Positions 5,327-6,571 of a DNA stretch of 6,571 nt are shown here, piece after piece. The stretch comes from an uncultured Solirubrobacter sp. (GTDB lineage Bacteria > Actinomycetota > Thermoleophilia > Solirubrobacterales > Solirubrobacteraceae). The notes beneath the pieces were generated by a model, which saw only the letters and a program-made list of their open reading frames with translations, made no database searches and was not told the DNA's origin. Numbering within the stretch: position 1 is the stretch's first letter; each line of letters opens with the position of its first letter. Made by a program: the position numbers and the translations under genes. The stretch lies in the NCBI GenBank assembly GCA_937871635.1, contig CALMNS010000498.1, forward strand, positions 1 through 6,571, written 5' to 3'.

Positions 5327-6342
5327 GCGTCCGGGCGGGCGCGGCTCGGCTGCACCCGCTTGGGCTCGCCGGGCTGCTTGGCGAAGTGCGGAGGCCACGG
5401 GGCGTCGCCGAGGCCCTGCTCCTCATCGCGGCGGGCGAGGTCGAGCAGGGCGTCGAGCGAGCCGGCGTGGGCGTCGATGTCGGCGCTGGGATCGCCCGTC
5501 GCGCGCAGGCGGGCCGGGACGGTGTCGATGCGCAGGTCCTCCGGCTCGACGTCGGGGACCTCGTCCCACTCGAGCGGGCACGAGACCCGGGCGTCCGGGA
5601 CGGGACGCACGGAGTAGGCGCTGGCCACCGTGTGGTCCTTGGCGTTCTGGTTGTAGTCGACGAACACTGAGTCCACCGGGCGCTCCTCGCGCCACCACTT
5701 CGACGTGGCCAGCCCCTCGGCCCGGCGTTCGACCTCCCGGGCCAGCGCGAGGGCGGCGCGGCGGACGGTCACGAAGTCCCAGCGCGGCTCGATGCGCACC
5801 GGGATGTGGATCCCGCGCGACCCGCTCGTCTTCGGGTAGCCGCGCAGGCCGTAGTCGGCGAGCACGTCGCGGGCGACCATCGCCACGTCGCGCACCCGTG
5901 CCCACGGCGTCTCGGTCATCGGGTCGAGGTCGACGCGCAGCTCGTCGGGGTGGTCGAGGTCGGCCCGGCGCACCGGATGCGGGTTCCAGTCCACGTTGCC
6001 GAGCGAGACCGCCCAGACCAGGTGGGCGGCGTCCGACGGGACGAGCTCCTCGGCCGACCGCCCGCTGGGGAACTTCAGGACGACCGTCTCGAGCCACTCC
6101 GGGCGCTTCTCGGGGACGCGCTTCTGGTAGATCGGCTTGGTGCCGATCCCGCCCGGGAAGCGCTTGAGCATCGTCGGGCGCTCGCGCAGGTGGTTGAGGA
6201 GCGCCTCGGCGCACTCGACGTGGTAGTCGGCGAGCTGGCCCTTGGTCACCCCGGAGTCCGGGAAGTAGACCTTGCCGGGGTTCGAGAGCCGCACCTCGTG
6301 CCCGTCGAGCTCGTAGACCGTGGCATCTTTTCCGGAGGCCAT
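5323..6342 (-). CDS. stand-alone LigD-type polymerase/primase (PolDom) protein, Prim-PolC/PolD-like
   Basis: This 339-residue protein is an archaeo-eukaryotic-primase-fold polymerase of the LigD_N/PolDom family. It adds ribo- or deoxyribonucleotides to fill gaps or extend ends before ligation. Visible are the N-terminal VRLSNPGKVYFPDSGVTKG (17-35), the catalytic metal ligands in RVDLDP (Asp138, Asp140), SGSRGIHIPV (173-182, His179) and the third Asp in VFVDYNQNAKD (Asp229), then SAYSVRP. The tail APWPPHFAKQPGEPKRVQPSRA resembles the conserved C-terminus of such proteins. All catalytic residues are present. The ATG at 6342 gives the family-like opening MASGKDA. An ATG four codons upstream (6354) is possible but would run into the glycerate kinase gene. 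No ligase or phosphoesterase domain is attached. A partner ligase gene lies 1.9 kb away on the other strand. No ribosome binding site is obvious. Confidence 0.93.
   Translation of the reverse strand: MASGKDATVYELDGHEVRLSNPGKVYFPDSGVTKGQLADYHVECAEALLNHLRERPTMLKRFPGGIGTKPIYQKRVPEKRPEWLETVVLKFPSGRSAEELVPSDAAHLVWAVSLGNVDWNPHPVRRADLDHPDELRVDLDPMTETPWARVRDVAMVARDVLADYGLRGYPKTSGSRGIHIPVRIEPRWDFVTVRRAALALAREVERRAEGLATSKWWREERPVDSVFVDYNQNAKDHTVASAYSVRPVPDARVSCPLEWDEVPDVEPEDLRIDTVPARLRATGDPSADIDAHAGSLDALLDLARRDEEQGLGDAPWPPHFAKQPGEPKRVQPSRARPDA
6334..6338 (+). promoter_or_regulatory. GGAGG too close to the glycerate kinase start
   Basis: GGAGG at 6334-6338 is only two bases from the ATG at 6341, closer than the usual 5-9. 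No other in-frame start lies just downstream. It may be a poor Shine-Dalgarno site, or simply the polymerase codons read on the other strand. Confidence 0.3.
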
Positions 6343-6571
6343 GGCCCGCACCATCCCACACGAGCGACCCGTCCTGGTCGCTCCGGACTCCTTCAAGGGC
6401 ACCTTCCGGGCGTCGGAGGTGGCCGGCGCCATCGGGCGGGGGCTCGAGCGCGCCGGCCTGATGCCGCCCGACCTCTGCCCGGTGGCCGACGGCGGGGAGG
6501 GGACCACGGACGCCCTGCTCGGGGCGCTCGGCGGCGAGACGGCCGCCGCGCCCGCGCACGACCCCCTCGGC
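6341..6571 (+). CDS. glycerate kinase, N-terminal part, 3' end outside window
   Basis: The frame is open from ATG 6341 to the last base, giving 77 residues. It shows the N-terminal signature of the glycerate kinase family (GarK/GlxK type): VLVAPDSFKGTFRASEVAGA (11-30) followed by PVADGGEGTTDALLGALGG (47-65) and HDPLG. The enzyme phosphorylates D-glycerate with ATP in the cytoplasm, feeding glyoxylate, glucarate or serine-derived carbon into glycolysis. Which pathway applies here cannot be told. It is divergent from the polymerase gene, and the two ATG codons overlap in one CATG. Any promoter must therefore lie inside the polymerase coding region; CATCTT at 6324-6329 is a weak -10-like candidate. 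The family is secure; the symbol is left open because garK and glxK cannot be told apart here. Confidence 0.9.
   Translation, partial: MARTIPHERPVLVAPDSFKGTFRASEVAGAIGRGLERAGLMPPDLCPVADGGEGTTDALLGALGGETAAAPAHDPLG

Noticed and set aside
2474..6342. A broken three-domain LigD gene
   Set aside because: Ligase and polymerase are on opposite strands, each complete with its own natural ends. There is no phosphoesterase remnant between them, so this is not a frameshifted LigD.
6343..6507. N-terminal extension of the polymerase frame up to an ATG at 6507
   Set aside because: It reads antisense through the conserved glycerate kinase N-terminus and has no PolDom similarity. MASGKDA at 6342 fits the family start.
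1..6571. CRISPR array, transposon, tRNA or riboswitch
   Set aside because: I found no regularly spaced repeats, no transposase-like frame, no terminal inverted repeats and no tRNA-like fold. Nearly every base is accounted for by coding sequence.

Overview
This is a very GC-rich, tightly packed bacterial stretch with GTG starts, few clear Shine-Dalgarno sites and almost no intergenic DNA. The gene types (a LigC-type ATP-dependent ligase, a stand-alone LigD-type polymerase domain and a DUF3089 secreted hydrolase) suggest a high-GC actinobacterium. A Thermoleophilia/Solirubrobacterales member is my best guess, by inference only. There is no gene-free stretch longer than about 100 bases, and I see no tRNA, rRNA, CRISPR array, insertion sequence or phage gene.

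Layout: (1) 2-418, + strand, the C-terminal end of an alpha/beta hydrolase. (2) 458-1369, - strand, a LysR-type regulator. (3) 1370-1468, the divergent control region and the only AT-rich DNA in the window. It has promoter-like boxes in both directions and a 14-bp near-palindrome. (4) A + strand run from 1469 to 5326 with gaps of at most 17 bases or overlaps: a 35-codon small membrane ORF, an EamA/DMT transporter, an ATP-dependent DNA ligase, a secreted DUF3089 hydrolase and a flavodoxin-fold oxidoreductase. (5) 5323-6342, - strand, a complete LigD-type polymerase/primase domain protein. (6) 6341 to the window end, + strand, the N-terminal part of a glycerate kinase.

How the genes may work together: the LysR regulator probably controls the divergent transporter operon. 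The ligase and the Pol-domain protein are the natural functional pair. In mycobacteria LigC and Prim-PolC are encoded side by side and act in gap filling and ligation (base-excision-type repair). Here the two are 1.9 kb apart, in opposite orientation, with two apparently metabolic genes between them. No Ku gene and no LigD 3'-phosphoesterase domain lies in the window.

The most unusual architecture is around the polymerase gene. Its stop codon shares a CTAG tetranucleotide with the stop of the convergent flavoprotein gene. Its likely start codon shares a CATG tetranucleotide with the start of the divergent glycerate kinase gene. It therefore has no private flanking DNA on either side. I did not find a clearly new multi-gene system. 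The small ORF with an apparently leaderless promoter and the palindrome above it are the best candidates for something undescribed.
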